Positions 9,009 through 18,499 are shown, counted from the first letter of the stretch. The stretch: DNA of 35,981 nt from Bacteroidaceae bacterium (GCA_024697945.1 JAILRU010000079.1:1-35981), one strand, 5' to 3'. The notes: generated by a model not told the origin, from the letters alone. Made by a program: numbers and translations.

Positions 9009-9548
9009 TTATATAAAGTCTTCTTTCAAATATTTCCCATAGACATAGCCTGAGACGCCAGCGGCGAGGATGACGAAGATGGGACTGACGCCAAGCATCC
9101 ATATAAGGAAAGCACTGACAATGGGAATCCACACGTTGTAGCGGCTTATCCTCGCACTCTTTGCCATCCTGAAAACAGGAATTGCTATGAATGCCACGAC
9201 CGCAGGGCGGATTCCATTGAAGAAATGCTCCACCCAGACATTCTCACGGAACTGCTGGAAGATGAGGGCAATGGCCAGAATGCAGAGGAAAGAAGGAAGG
9301 CAAGTCCCGATAGCACTGACCAGAGCACCCCAGTTGCCCTTTCGCTTATGACCGATGAAAATACTAATGTTCACGGCAAAGATGCCAGGGCACGACTGGG
9401 CAATCGCAATCAGGTCGAGCAAATCGTTCTCGTTTACCCAACCCTTCTCATCCACTACCTTCCGCTCGATAAGCGGTATCATGGCATAACCTCCACCAAT
9501 GGTGAAGAGCCCTATCTGGAAGAATGTCTTAAATAGTTCAAAGTGCAT
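9009..9548 (-). CDS. Half-size ChrA-family transporter (first of pair)
   Basis: A 179-aa partner of the adjacent short ChrA protein. It has FQIGLFTIGGGYAMIPLIE at the N-terminus and AIAQSCPGIFAVNISIFIG in the second signature position. The antiparallel pair is expected to form one transport unit in the inner membrane. It begins 3 nt after the purL stop, so it is probably co-transcribed with purL. Its stop codon lies at the edge of an AATTATG-type heptamer repeat (8980-9012). Confidence 0.88.
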   Translation of the reverse strand: MHFELFKTFFQIGLFTIGGGYAMIPLIERKVVDEKGWVNENDLLDLIAIAQSCPGIFAVNISIFIGHKRKGNWGALVSAIGTCLPSFLCILAIALIFQQFRENVWVEHFFNGIRPAVVAFIAIPVFRMAKSARISRYNVWIPIVSAFLIWMLGVSPIFVILAAGVSGYVYGKYLKEDFI

Positions 9549-9551
9549 AGT

Positions 9552-12500
9552 TCATAGTCCATAGTTCTGAATCCATTTTCTTGCGTTGACGAAGGCTTCT
9601 ATCCAGGGCGTCACCTGATCCTGCTGTCTGCGCTCGGCAGGATAATAGCCGCACTGCCAAGGGAAGAAGGCGCGTTCCAGGTGAGGCATCATGGCCAAAT
9701 GGCGACCATCTGCGCTACAGATACCTGCAGCGGTGAAATCGCTTCCGTTGGGATTGGCAGGATAGCCGTCATAGCTGTATTTCAGCACGATGTTGTAATC
9801 TTCTTTCTTGCCAGGCAGACTGAACTTGCCCTCTCCATGAGCCACCCAGATGCCGAGCTTGCTGCCGCTGAGGGTTCTCATGAGCACACTCTGGTTGGGC
9901 TGCACGGTAAGGCCGACGAAACCCGACTCGAACTTGTGGCTGTCATTGTGCATCATGCGAGGCTTCTCATCATTTTGAATTTTTAATTTTGAATTTTGAA
10001 TTAGTCCCAGTTCCACCATGAGCTGGCAACCGTTGCAGACACCAAGCGAGAGTGTGTCGGGACGGCTGTAGAAGCGGTCGAGGGCTTCCTTCGCTTTGGG
10101 ATTGTAGAGGAAGGCTCCAGCCCAGCCCTTTGCTGAACCGAGGACGTCGCTGTTGGAGAAACCGCCGCAGAAGACGATGAAGTTCACCTCGTCAAGTGTC
10201 TCCCGGCCGGAGATGAGGTCGGTCATCATGACGTCCTTCACGTCGAAGCCAGCCAGATAGAGCATGTAGGCCATCTCGCGTTCTCCGTTCGTGCCTTTCT
10301 CTCGGATGATGGCGGCACGAACTCCACTCTTCTCCCTGCGGTCGGGATTCAAGCCATACTGGCTGAGTTTGCCTGTGAAGGAGGGCAGGAACTTCCATTC
10401 AAGAGGCTGCTTGCAGTAGTTCTCGTAGCGTTCCTTTGCCTTGCCGTTGAAGCTCTGCTTCTGGTCGAGCAGGAAGCTGGTCTTGTACCAGACGTCGCGC
10501 AGATGGTCGATGTCGAACTGATAGCGTGCATCGTTCTTTTCTACAAGGATGTGTCGCTCGTGACAAGGACGGCCGATGTTGACATAGCCAACGCCTGCAT
10601 TCTCGAGGAACTTCTTCACTTCCGTGCGATTCTTGTCGGCCACCTGAATGACGATGCCTGGATTCTCTGCAAAGAGGATTTTTACGAGGTCGTCGCACTT
10701 TATCTTATTGAGGTTGACCTCGATGCCACCCTCGGTATTAGCGAAGGTCATCTCCAAGAGTGTCGTGATGAGACCGCCTGCCGAGATGTCGTGACCAGCA
10801 AGGATGAGTTCTTTCTTTATCAGCTCCTGAACGGCGTTGAAGGCATCGCGGAAATACTCGGCATCGCGAACCGTAGGCACGTCGCTGCCAACTTTTCCCA
10901 TGCTCTGGGCAAAGGCAGAACCGCCAAGACGCAACTCGTCGAACGAAAAGTCTATATGATATAATGTAGAGGGTACGTTCTGGAGGACTGGACTCACGAC
11001 CTTCTTGATGTCGCTCACCTGACCGCCGCTGGAAACGATGACCGTGCCAGGAGAGATGACCTTCGAGCCATCAGGGTATTTCTGTGTCATGGAGAGGCTG
11101 TCCTTTCCTGTCGGCACATTGATTTGCAGAGCACAGCAGAAATCGCTCAGAGCTTCGACAGCTTTGTAGAGACGAGCATCCTCGCCCTCCTGGGCACGGC
11201 AAGGCCACATCCAGTTGGCACTGAGGCTGACACTGTCGAGTCCCTCTTCGAGCGGAGCCCATACAATATTTGTCAAAGACTCTGCGACAGATAGTACGCT
11301 ACCTGCAGCAGGATTGGCAAGAGCGGCTTGAGGAGCGTGACCAAGAGCTGTTGCAATGCCTTTCTCGCCACGATAATCGAGGGCAACTACGCCGCAGTCG
11401 CTGAGCGGCAACTGAAGCTCGCCCTGACATTGCTGGCGTGCCACTTTGCCCGTCACTGAGCGGTCCACCTTGTTGGTCAGCCAGTCCTTGCAAGCCACAG
11501 CCTCCAGCTGGAGAAGGTTCTCCAGCGAATTCATAATGTATAATTCATATTTCATAATTGCCTCCGGCTTATTTCCGCCCGCCTCATTATGAATTGAGAA
11601 TTGTGAATTATAAATTGTTGCAACGTCTTCATATTTCCGTTCGACTGTCTTGTCGCGCATCACAGTCTTGGGACTATGGCCGAACATCTGTGCCACATCG
11701 AGGTCGAAGGGCCGCTTGCCGTCGCCTTGCTGGAAAGCGAAGTGGGCATCGCCAGTCGTCTCTCCAACCACATAAAGCGGTGCACGCTCGCGCTCGGCTA
11801 TCTGACGGACGTGTTCAATATGCTTCTCGTCGATGAGCAACCCCATGCGTTCCTGACTCTCGTTGGCAATGATTTCTTTTGCGGAAAGGGTCGGATCGCC
11901 AATGGGAAGCTTGGTCATATCAATCAGGCCGCCACACTCTTCCACTAGTTCTGAGAGGCAGTTCACATGGCCTGCACTTCCGTGGTCGTGGATGCTGACA
12001 ACGGGATTCACCTCTTCCTCGCAAAGAGCTCGCACAAGGTTGTTGGCACGCTTCTGCATCTCTGGGTTGGCACGTTGAACGGCATTGAGTTCGATGCCAC
12101 TGGAGTAACGACCTGTCTCCACACTGGAGACGCTGCCGCCTCCAAGTCCGATACGATAGTTGTCACCACCAACGACCACAATCTTGTTACCCTTCTGAGG
12201 CTCTTTCTTCAGGCAGTCGCGTTTCGTGCCATAACCTACACCACCTGCCAACATGATGACCTTGTCGTAAGCATAAATAGGACTGTTGCCTTCTTTGTGC
12301 TCGAAAGTTAAGACTGAGCCGCAGATGAGCGGCTGGCCGAACTTGTTGCCAAAGTCGGAAGCTCCGTTGGAAGCCTTGATGAGAATCTGCTCGGGTGTCT
12401 GATAGAGCCACTTTCTACAACTCAAAATTGGTAATTTATAATTCATAATTGCTTCGCCTTTGTCACCATTTTGTACAGCTGCGTCTTCATTATGAATTGT

Positions 12501-13403
12501 GAATTGTGAATTATGAATTGACCTTGGATAGCTTGTCATATACACCGCTGTGCCTGCGATGGGCCATGAGCCTACGCCACCACCCATGCGGTCGCGAATC
12601 TCACCGCCTGTTCCTGTGGAGGCTCCGTTGAAGGGTTCGACAGTCGTGGGGAAGTTATGCGTCTCGGCTTTGAGACTGATGACGCTCTCTATGTTGCGAA
12701 TCACGAAGTAGTCACTTGTGCTGTGGTCTTGCGGCGCAAACTGCTCTACGACCGGTCCCTCGGCAAATGCCACATTATCTTTATAGGCAGATATGATATG
12801 ATGGGGATTCTCCTGCGTTGTCTTTTTAATCATCTGGAAGAGGGACGACTCCTTCTCCTCACCGTCGATGATGAAGGTCCCGCCAAAAATCTTGTGGCGG
12901 CAATGCTCACTGTTTATCTGTGCAAAGCCGAAGACTTCACTGTCGGTAAGCTTGCGACCGAGCTGACACTCCACCTGATGCAGGTACGCTATCTCTTCGG
13001 GAGACAGGGCAAGGCCTTCCTGCTCGTTGTACTCCTCCAGGTTATCGATACTGAGGATGGGTTCGGGCTTTTTGTTGATGGTGAAAATATCCTGATTAAG
13101 CCCGTGGTACATGCGTTGCAGCATGGGGTCGTAGTCTGCATCTTCGCCATCGACAGCCCAGTATTCCTCGATGCGGGAGATACCTTGGATGGCCATGTTC
13201 TGGGTGATTTCCACAGCATTCGTGCTCCAGGGAGTTATCATCTCACGACGAGGGCCGATGAAATAGCCTTGCAGGTTTTCTTCCTTTTCTGTGTCTGCTC
13301 CGCTATAGAGCCAACACAATTTTTCAATCTCTTTTGCGGTCAGAGGATGGTTGCTTTCAGTTGCAATGATGCTTTTCTGCGGAGTCTTGAAAAATGTTAT
13401 CAT
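9552..13403 (-). CDS. purL: Phosphoribosylformylglycinamidine synthase
   Basis: Large single-chain PurL (1283 aa), which makes FGAM from FGAR, ATP and glutamine in purine synthesis. The N-terminal and synthase domains include NSEHCRHKIF, ETHNFPTTVEPFNGASTGTGG and VPTGKDSLSM. The C-terminal glutaminase has the Cys in GVCNGCQLM and the His/Glu in MMPHLERAF. The chain is longer than I expect for Bacteroidales PurL because it carries in-frame repeat-derived segments at 12417-12521 and 11534-11623, and a shorter one at 9965-10003. Their peptides (IHNSQFTIHNE, IYNSQFSIHNE, IQNSKLKIQND) look alike. The frame is open throughout, so the protein is probably functional with extra surface loops. Confidence 0.97.
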   Translation of the reverse strand: MITFFKTPQKSIIATESNHPLTAKEIEKLCWLYSGADTEKEENLQGYFIGPRREMITPWSTNAVEITQNMAIQGISRIEEYWAVDGEDADYDPMLQRMYHGLNQDIFTINKKPEPILSIDNLEEYNEQEGLALSPEEIAYLHQVECQLGRKLTDSEVFGFAQINSEHCRHKIFGGTFIIDGEEKESSLFQMIKKTTQENPHHIISAYKDNVAFAEGPVVEQFAPQDHSTSDYFVIRNIESVISLKAETHNFPTTVEPFNGASTGTGGEIRDRMGGGVGSWPIAGTAVYMTSYPRSIHNSQFTIHNEDAAVQNGDKGEAIMNYKLPILSCRKWLYQTPEQILIKASNGASDFGNKFGQPLICGSVLTFEHKEGNSPIYAYDKVIMLAGGVGYGTKRDCLKKEPQKGNKIVVVGGDNYRIGLGGGSVSSVETGRYSSGIELNAVQRANPEMQKRANNLVRALCEEEVNPVVSIHDHGSAGHVNCLSELVEECGGLIDMTKLPIGDPTLSAKEIIANESQERMGLLIDEKHIEHVRQIAERERAPLYVVGETTGDAHFAFQQGDGKRPFDLDVAQMFGHSPKTVMRDKTVERKYEDVATIYNSQFSIHNEAGGNKPEAIMKYELYIMNSLENLLQLEAVACKDWLTNKVDRSVTGKVARQQCQGELQLPLSDCGVVALDYRGEKGIATALGHAPQAALANPAAGSVLSVAESLTNIVWAPLEEGLDSVSLSANWMWPCRAQEGEDARLYKAVEALSDFCCALQINVPTGKDSLSMTQKYPDGSKVISPGTVIVSSGGQVSDIKKVVSPVLQNVPSTLYHIDFSFDELRLGGSAFAQSMGKVGSDVPTVRDAEYFRDAFNAVQELIKKELILAGHDISAGGLITTLLEMTFANTEGGIEVNLNKIKCDDLVKILFAENPGIVIQVADKNRTEVKKFLENAGVGYVNIGRPCHERHILVEKNDARYQFDIDHLRDVWYKTSFLLDQKQSFNGKAKERYENYCKQPLEWKFLPSFTGKLSQYGLNPDRREKSGVRAAIIREKGTNGEREMAYMLYLAGFDVKDVMMTDLISGRETLDEVNFIVFCGGFSNSDVLGSAKGWAGAFLYNPKAKEALDRFYSRPDTLSLGVCNGCQLMVELGLIQNSKLKIQNDEKPRMMHNDSHKFESGFVGLTVQPNQSVLMRTLSGSKLGIWVAHGEGKFSLPGKKEDYNIVLKYSYDGYPANPNGSDFTAAGICSADGRHLAMMPHLERAFFPWQCGYYPAERRQQDQVTPWIEAFVNARKWIQNYGL
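9965..10003 (-). repeat. Repeat-derived segment in purL (short)
   Basis: AATTTTGAATTTT-type heptamers encode IQNSKLKIQN between GLL-type ELGL and EKPRMMHNDSHKFESG, in the glutaminase domain just after the catalytic Cys block. Only one arm is present, so this is a partial or replaced segment rather than a full palindrome. Confidence 0.55.
11534..11623 (-). repeat. Palindromic repeat inserted in frame in purL (copy 2)
   Basis: Two arms of AATTCAT/AATTATG heptamers in opposite orientation flank a GC-richer 26-nt spacer. In the coding frame it reads IYNSQFSIHNEAGGNKPEAI followed by MKYELYIMN. The surrounding PurL sequence (ERKYED before, ENLLQLEAVACKDWLTNKVDRS after) is conserved. Confidence 0.75.
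12417..12521 (-). repeat. Palindromic repeat inserted in frame in purL (copy 1)
   Basis: An approximately 105-bp element with inverted arms of AATTATG-type heptamers around a 40-nt spacer. It encodes IHNSQFTIHNEDAAVQNGDK then GEAIMNYKLPIL between YMTSYPRS and RKWLYQTPEQIL, where PurL of related bacteria has, as far as I recall, a short linker. The peptide shares NSQF.IHNE and the EAIM.Y block with copy 2. Confidence 0.78.
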
Positions 13404-13416
13404 ATCATTTACGATT

Positions 13417-15783
13417 TTACTTCTTTGTTATTGCGGCCTTTTTTGTCATTGTCAGTTCCAAGGAGCCTCCATCGACCACATCAGCGAACTTGATGCTGCC
13501 TGCAGTACTCTCCTTGCCATCAATAATTCTGACAGGGTCTAAGTAGATGTTCTTCATTCGCCATTTTCCATCTATCATGGACCATTGACCATTCTTGGTG
13601 GTGATGACGAATTCCTTCCCCTTGTAGTACTGCGGGTTGAGCTTAATGGTGACCTTGTCGAAGAGAGGACTGCCGATGGAGAAGGCTGGGTCGGGAGAAG
13701 TCAGACCATCGACAGCAAAGAGACCGATGGAAGACATCACATACCAGGCTCCAAGCTGTCCCTGATCCTCGTCCTGTCCGTAGCCATAGCCATGTATGCC
13801 GTCCGTACCGTAGAACTCGTCACAAATGGCACGAACCCACTTCTGCGAAAGGTCTGGACGACCACTATGATTGAAAAGCCAGGAGATATGAAGGCAGGGC
13901 TGATTGCCCTGATTGTAGTAGGTACGCAGTCCGGCAAAGGCGTCAATCTCCTTGCCACCTGAGAAAATCTGGGGCTGTGAAGCGGTAAAGATGTCGTCAA
14001 GGCGTTTGTTGAACTCATCCACACCTACCTTCTTGATAAGTTCCTCAGGCATGTGAGGCACATAGAAAGTGTATTGCACGGCATTGCCTTCCTGGAAACC
14101 TCGCCATACCTGCATGGGGTCGAAGTTGGCGATGAACTCACCATTCTTGAGACGAGGATGCATGTAACCTGTCTTCTCGTCGAAAATGCGTTCCCAGCCG
14201 CGTGCCATCCACATCAGCTTGTCGTAATAATCCATCTGACCGAGGCTCTTGGCAAGCATAGCTGTGGCGTAGGCAGAGAAGGAGTACTCAAGGGTATGTG
14301 AGCCGGAGAAGTAGAAGTCCTCGCCACGCTCACCCAGGTTCTTATGGGGCGCATAACCCAGCTCCACAAAGTCGGCAGTATCGTCCTTGCCTGCACCCTC
14401 AGGACGACGTTCACCGTCCATCTCGTTCTTCAGGCAAGCTTCGTATGCGAGGATCAAGTCGAAATCGCGAATGCCACACTGATAAGCAGCATCAATCATC
14501 AATGGCAACTGATTCGTTCCCACTCCAGAGACATATTTCGAGTTGGCAAGACCATCAGCCAGCCAGCCGCAATCCTTATATTCCTGAAGGGTTGAGGAAA
14601 CGAACTCCGAGAGATGCTCAGGATATGCCAAAGCCCAGAGCTGCGTCAAGTTCCATTGTCCGCCCCACATCGCATCGGTATTGAACATACGATACTTGGG
14701 CTTTCCGTTTTCCATAGGAACCTGACCGATAGTACCGTCGTGCTTGGGATAAGCGCCGTTCACGTCACTCATGACACCTCTGCCAAGAAGAGCATGATAG
14801 AGACCAGTATAGAACTTGACGAGAGAGGTCTCTCCCGCCTGTTGTTCCACAACAACCCTCCCTAATGCTTCTTCCCATGCCTGCTGAGAGGCAGCTTTCA
14901 CCTCATCGAAGCTAACGCCTGTTGCTTCTGCCTTGAGATTGATACGGGCATTCTGCACAGAGGTATAGGAGATAGCCACTTTGACCGTAACCTGCTCGTC
15001 CTGAGTGGTATTGAAGTTGAGATAGGCTCCTGCACCAAGACCATGTGCGTAGGTAGCATTCTCGTGGATATCGTTGCCATTAAATGTACCAACGGACACA
15101 GCTTTCTTGTCCAAGACAGCCGAAAAGTAGATACGCTGGTCTGCTCCAGGTTGGTATTTCTTGATGTATTCAGGACGTGTCACCACCCATCCCTCAACGG
15201 TTCCGTCATCGTTGACCCACACTTCGGCATCCTTCACCTTACCGCTCTCGCCCTGTTGATGACCAATATCAAAGATGAGGTGGGCCATTCGAGTCTCAGG
15301 GTAAGTGAAGCGCAGGAAGGCGACGCGATCAGTAGCCGTTACCTCGGCATTGATGTCATAATCATTGAGCATCACCTGATAATAACCTGCTGTGGCATAT
15401 TCATCATCGTGGGTAAAGCCTGAACGGTAGCCACGAGGACCTGTGCCATCGGGGTTACCTGGAGTGGTGAGTAAAAGACCTGTGGATGGTGCCACCGTGA
15501 TGCCGCCCACCTGAAACTCATGGGTGCATACAAAACCCTCGATAGACTTGTCCCGATAGTCATAGCCTGTGGCCTGCCAACCATCGGCATTGCCCAACGA
15601 CCCGTTGGTTGATGGGCCAGGCTTGGCCATTCCGAAAGGCTTGGAACCTGGGGCAAAATGGAAAGCCCGGCAATGGGCAGTTCCGATACGAGGTTCCACA
15701 TAGCTGATAAGTGATTGCTTGGTCTGTGCTAAGGAAGCAAAAGTACATACCAGAAGGGATGTAAGGAGCAAATTACGTTTCAT
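13417..15783 (-). CDS. Glycoside hydrolase family 92 (putative alpha-mannosidase)
   Basis: A 788-aa exported GH92 enzyme, a calcium-dependent exo-alpha-mannosidase family used by Bacteroidota on host or yeast mannans and N-glycans. Signal peptide MKRNLLLTSLLVCTFASLAQ. Family features include the N-terminal VEPRIGTAH, the NTDAMWGGQWNLTQLWALAYPE block, HISWLFNHSGRPDLSQKWVR and the acidic DEDQGQLGAWYVM motif (about residues 666-678) that carries the catalytic-base region in this family. Linkage specificity is not readable. It sits 7 nt after the flippase gene and 13 nt before purL, so it is probably transcribed with both. Confidence 0.92.
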   Translation of the reverse strand: MKRNLLLTSLLVCTFASLAQTKQSLISYVEPRIGTAHCRAFHFAPGSKPFGMAKPGPSTNGSLGNADGWQATGYDYRDKSIEGFVCTHEFQVGGITVAPSTGLLLTTPGNPDGTGPRGYRSGFTHDDEYATAGYYQVMLNDYDINAEVTATDRVAFLRFTYPETRMAHLIFDIGHQQGESGKVKDAEVWVNDDGTVEGWVVTRPEYIKKYQPGADQRIYFSAVLDKKAVSVGTFNGNDIHENATYAHGLGAGAYLNFNTTQDEQVTVKVAISYTSVQNARINLKAEATGVSFDEVKAASQQAWEEALGRVVVEQQAGETSLVKFYTGLYHALLGRGVMSDVNGAYPKHDGTIGQVPMENGKPKYRMFNTDAMWGGQWNLTQLWALAYPEHLSEFVSSTLQEYKDCGWLADGLANSKYVSGVGTNQLPLMIDAAYQCGIRDFDLILAYEACLKNEMDGERRPEGAGKDDTADFVELGYAPHKNLGERGEDFYFSGSHTLEYSFSAYATAMLAKSLGQMDYYDKLMWMARGWERIFDEKTGYMHPRLKNGEFIANFDPMQVWRGFQEGNAVQYTFYVPHMPEELIKKVGVDEFNKRLDDIFTASQPQIFSGGKEIDAFAGLRTYYNQGNQPCLHISWLFNHSGRPDLSQKWVRAICDEFYGTDGIHGYGYGQDEDQGQLGAWYVMSSIGLFAVDGLTSPDPAFSIGSPLFDKVTIKLNPQYYKGKEFVITTKNGQWSMIDGKWRMKNIYLDPVRIIDGKESTAGSIKFADVVDGGSLELTMTKKAAITKK

Positions 15784-15790
15784 ATATTCA

Positions 15791-17308
15791 TCATTTTTTC
15801 ATAAACTTACGAATCAAACTCTTTGCACAGTTCGAACGATGCAAAAGCTGATAAAGACTCAACGAGAGCGACACAACAAAAGCAATGCCACCGATTGTGT
15901 ACTTCTCTTCATCGGATGGTGAGACAAGGTAGCAGTACTCTACAGCTACAAGCAGACACACAAGCTGTCCGAGACAGAAGAGCAATGTGCTGCGTCGGAA
16001 GACAAAACCATAGCGGATACGGCAGTACAGGAAATATACCACCACATCATACAAGGCTCCAGCAGAAAGAGCTATGCCCGCCCCTATCAGTCCGAATGCA
16101 TTGTAACACCACCAAATGAGCAAGCCGAACAAGACATCATAGGTAACCTCCAACACCAGATACGCGATACTGTGCCCTTTTGCCAGAACACTATAACCCA
16201 TCGGCAACGCCATACAACGCAGGAAAGGATAGAAGACAGAAAGCGTCGCCATGCCTGTGGCAACTATGAATTCCTCTTCAAACAGCAGTTGCAACACAAA
16301 AGGCATCAGCACAACAAGGATGATAAGCAAAGGCGAAAGGATGAGCGTACAGACATCTATCTGCTGATTAATGGTGTCGTTCATGCGCAACTTATCGTTG
16401 TTGACCGAAGAAAGACGGGGGAAATAGTCGGACTCCAACGCCAAGAAGACAAGTCCCGAATAACCAATCATCAGCGCCCAGGCCGCCTTGTAGTGCCCCA
16501 GCTCAGCCATCGTGTGATGGGCAAGGATGATGGCAGGGATAACCATCTGCAGGCCAGCATTGGCTACCCCCGCCAGAACGTATGGAATGCCTACCTTGAT
16601 GAGCGGCAAGCCCTCACAGAATGTCTTCTGGGAAAGCGGTCGCACCTTGTACGACACCAAACGGAGCGAGAAAGAGAAGTGTACAGCTGCCGACAGGAAA
16701 CCGCAAACAATAAGTCCTGCAATGACACCGCGAATGCCCAACAAATAGTACAATGGAATGGTGCAAAGCAGAGTTCCGAGTGCCAGAATCGTCTCAATAA
16801 CAGCCACCTTGCGCACCTGCCGCAAACCCTTCAGGATGGCACACTCGCCTTCCGCAATAATGTTGCTCACCGCCACAAGCGAGGTCAGCATCACGGCAGG
16901 CCAACGGTGCCAGTCGTGTTCGAAGAAGAAATAACTGATGATGGGCGAGAAGAAAAGGCAGATAAGCACTGAGAGGAGAGCCGACCACAGCACCCAAGTG
17001 CGAATGACCATTACCTGATGCGCTATCTCTTCCTCTGTTCCCTCCTCGAACAGCTCACTGGTCTTACGTGTCGCATTTAGGGGGATACCCATGTTGCTGG
17101 CATTGTTAAGGAACTCAAAGACAGAACTGTAGGCAGTGATAAGTCCGATACCCCAATCTCGAAGAATATAGGCTGTGAGCTTCATGCGCACAGCACTGAC
17201 AATCATTTTCAAACCCTGCACGCCGCCAAAAATGCCCGTGTACTTCAACACGTGGTCATAGGAGACATCATTGGTCTCGGCATTATGCAGATTTTTGAGT
17301 TCGTCCAT
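15791..17308 (-). CDS. Polysaccharide flippase (MOP/Wzx-like)
   Basis: A roughly 505-aa protein with about 12-14 hydrophobic segments, of the oligosaccharide flippase branch of the MOP superfamily. It should move lipid-linked sugars across the inner membrane. I start it at MDELKNL (17308), because a TACCTTTG promoter element lies at 17331-17338 and the longer frame, which would start at 17395, begins upstream of that element inside a heptamer microsatellite. It heads the minus-strand run flippase-GH92-purL-chrA-chrA and diverges from a GT2 glycosyltransferase, which suggests a shared role in surface glycan assembly. The exact sugar is unknown. Confidence 0.85.
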   Translation of the reverse strand: MDELKNLHNAETNDVSYDHVLKYTGIFGGVQGLKMIVSAVRMKLTAYILRDWGIGLITAYSSVFEFLNNASNMGIPLNATRKTSELFEEGTEEEIAHQVMVIRTWVLWSALLSVLICLFFSPIISYFFFEHDWHRWPAVMLTSLVAVSNIIAEGECAILKGLRQVRKVAVIETILALGTLLCTIPLYYLLGIRGVIAGLIVCGFLSAAVHFSFSLRLVSYKVRPLSQKTFCEGLPLIKVGIPYVLAGVANAGLQMVIPAIILAHHTMAELGHYKAAWALMIGYSGLVFLALESDYFPRLSSVNNDKLRMNDTINQQIDVCTLILSPLLIILVVLMPFVLQLLFEEEFIVATGMATLSVFYPFLRCMALPMGYSVLAKGHSIAYLVLEVTYDVLFGLLIWWCYNAFGLIGAGIALSAGALYDVVVYFLYCRIRYGFVFRRSTLLFCLGQLVCLLVAVEYCYLVSPSDEEKYTIGGIAFVVSLSLSLYQLLHRSNCAKSLIRKFMKK

Positions 17309-17330
17309 GGGTTTTATGTCATTCGGGATG

Positions 17331-17338
17331 CAAAGGTA
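17331..17338 (-). promoter_or_regulatory. -7 element of the flippase operon promoter
   Basis: TACCTTTG on the minus strand matches TAnnTTTG. The expected -33 position (near 17358-17363) falls inside the ATGAAGA tandem repeat, and no good TTTG is seen there. Confidence 0.6.
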
Positions 17339-17346
17339 CGAAAAAA

Positions 17347-17374
17347 ATGAAGAATGAAGAATGAAGAATGAAGA
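17347..17374. repeat. Heptamer tandem repeat (ATGAAGA)x4 between divergent promoters
   Basis: Four perfect ATGAAGA units separate the -7 elements of the divergent flippase and glycosyltransferase promoters. Both -33 positions would lie inside it. Confidence 0.9.
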
Positions 17375-17382
17375 ATATTTTG

Positions 17383-17390
17383 TAATTTTG
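17383..17390 (+). promoter_or_regulatory. -7 element of the glycosyltransferase promoter
   Basis: TAATTTTG fits TAnnTTTG, about 30 nt upstream of the ATG at 17421. No TTTG is found at the -33 position, which is occupied by the ATGAAGA repeat. Confidence 0.6.
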
Positions 17391-17420
17391 CACAAGAAAT
17401 CGCAAATTATAAATGATTAA

Positions 17421-18422
17421 ATGGTAAATAGCAAAGACCTCATATCTGTCATTGTTTGCACTTACAACCAGCAAGACACCATCGGGCGGACTCTCGACAG
17501 CATACTGGCACAAAAGTGTCACCTGCCCGTAGAAATTGTCATTGGAGAAGACGGTTCCACAGATGGCACACTTGCCGTCTGCAAACAATATGAGAAGCAG
17601 TACCCCGACAAGATTCGCATCCTAGCCAACAAATCCAACAAGGGTTTCGTGAGGAACTATTTCGACTGCCTCCGAGCCTGCCAGGGAAAATATGTTGCCG
17701 ACTGCTCGGGCGATGACTTCTGGACAGACGACACAAAGCTCGAAGCCGAGTCGCTCATCCTGGACAAAGAATCAAGCGTCGGCATCGTGCATACCGATTG
17801 GCAGAAATACAATCCGCAAACAGGACAGATGACTTCGCCAGGCAAGCCATTGAGTGCCCAAACCTCAAAAGCCAATGGAGAATCCCTCCTTGCCGACATC
17901 CTGATGCCAAGGGAGCGACCTGCCATCCATCTCTGCACCTCCCTCTATCGCAACGACTGGATACACCAAGCCATGCAGGACTATCCCCAGTTCTTCGACC
18001 CCGACTCATACCGTTGCGAAGACGTACAGATTGCCTTCTTCCTGGCTCGTATGGGCGATGTGGCCTATATCGACAAACCCACACTTGCATATTCCTGTGG
18101 AGACAGCACCATCTCCAATCCCGACAGCGAGGAAAAGCAATTCCAGTTCTGGGCCAACGTCACACGCCTCTCCTACGACCTGGCCAAGACCTTTCATATC
18201 ACAGACGAACGGTTAGACACATTCTTTCAGGCACGCATTCATAAACTCCTGATGCACGCCTTCCGAAGTGGAAAGAAAACCCTCCGAACAGAATCACTAC
18301 GGATGCAGGGCGAAATGGGTATCCGCAACAATCGACAGATATGTTTGGCAAAAATTCTCATGTTTCCAGGCATTTGGCAGATAATGCGTTCCATCAGGAA
18401 TGTCATAAAAAACGCGAAATAA
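17421..18422 (+). CDS. Family 2 glycosyltransferase
   Basis: A 333-aa cytoplasmic GT-A-fold glycosyltransferase. ISVIVCTYNQQDTIGRTLDS opens the nucleotide-binding half, EDGSTDGT (about residues 42-49) binds the nucleotide, and CSGDDFW (about 95-101) supplies the DxD-type metal site. It lacks long membrane segments. Donor and acceptor are unknown. The divergent flippase and downstream GH92 place it in surface glycan metabolism. Low A+T relative to the island at the right of the window suggests a long-resident gene. Confidence 0.88.
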   Translation: MVNSKDLISVIVCTYNQQDTIGRTLDSILAQKCHLPVEIVIGEDGSTDGTLAVCKQYEKQYPDKIRILANKSNKGFVRNYFDCLRACQGKYVADCSGDDFWTDDTKLEAESLILDKESSVGIVHTDWQKYNPQTGQMTSPGKPLSAQTSKANGESLLADILMPRERPAIHLCTSLYRNDWIHQAMQDYPQFFDPDSYRCEDVQIAFFLARMGDVAYIDKPTLAYSCGDSTISNPDSEEKQFQFWANVTRLSYDLAKTFHITDERLDTFFQARIHKLLMHAFRSGKKTLRTESLRMQGEMGIRNNRQICLAKILMFPGIWQIMRSIRNVIKNAK

Positions 18423-18462
18423 GCAAAAATAACACATAAATAATAAAAAACTTCTACCTGCG

Positions 18463-18493
18463 CTTGCAGATTAGGGAAAAAGTTGTACCTTTG
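18463..18493 (+). promoter_or_regulatory. Promoter of the rplM-rpsI transcript
   Basis: CTTG (18463-18466), a 19-nt spacer and TACCTTTG (18486-18493), with transcription starting near 18500. It leaves an unusually long leader of about 143 nt before rplM. Confidence 0.75.
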
Positions 18494-18499
18494 CACGCC

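Noticed and set aside
12657..13493. 278-codon plus-strand frame opposite purL
   Set aside because: Antisense shadow of purL with its start inside the gene.
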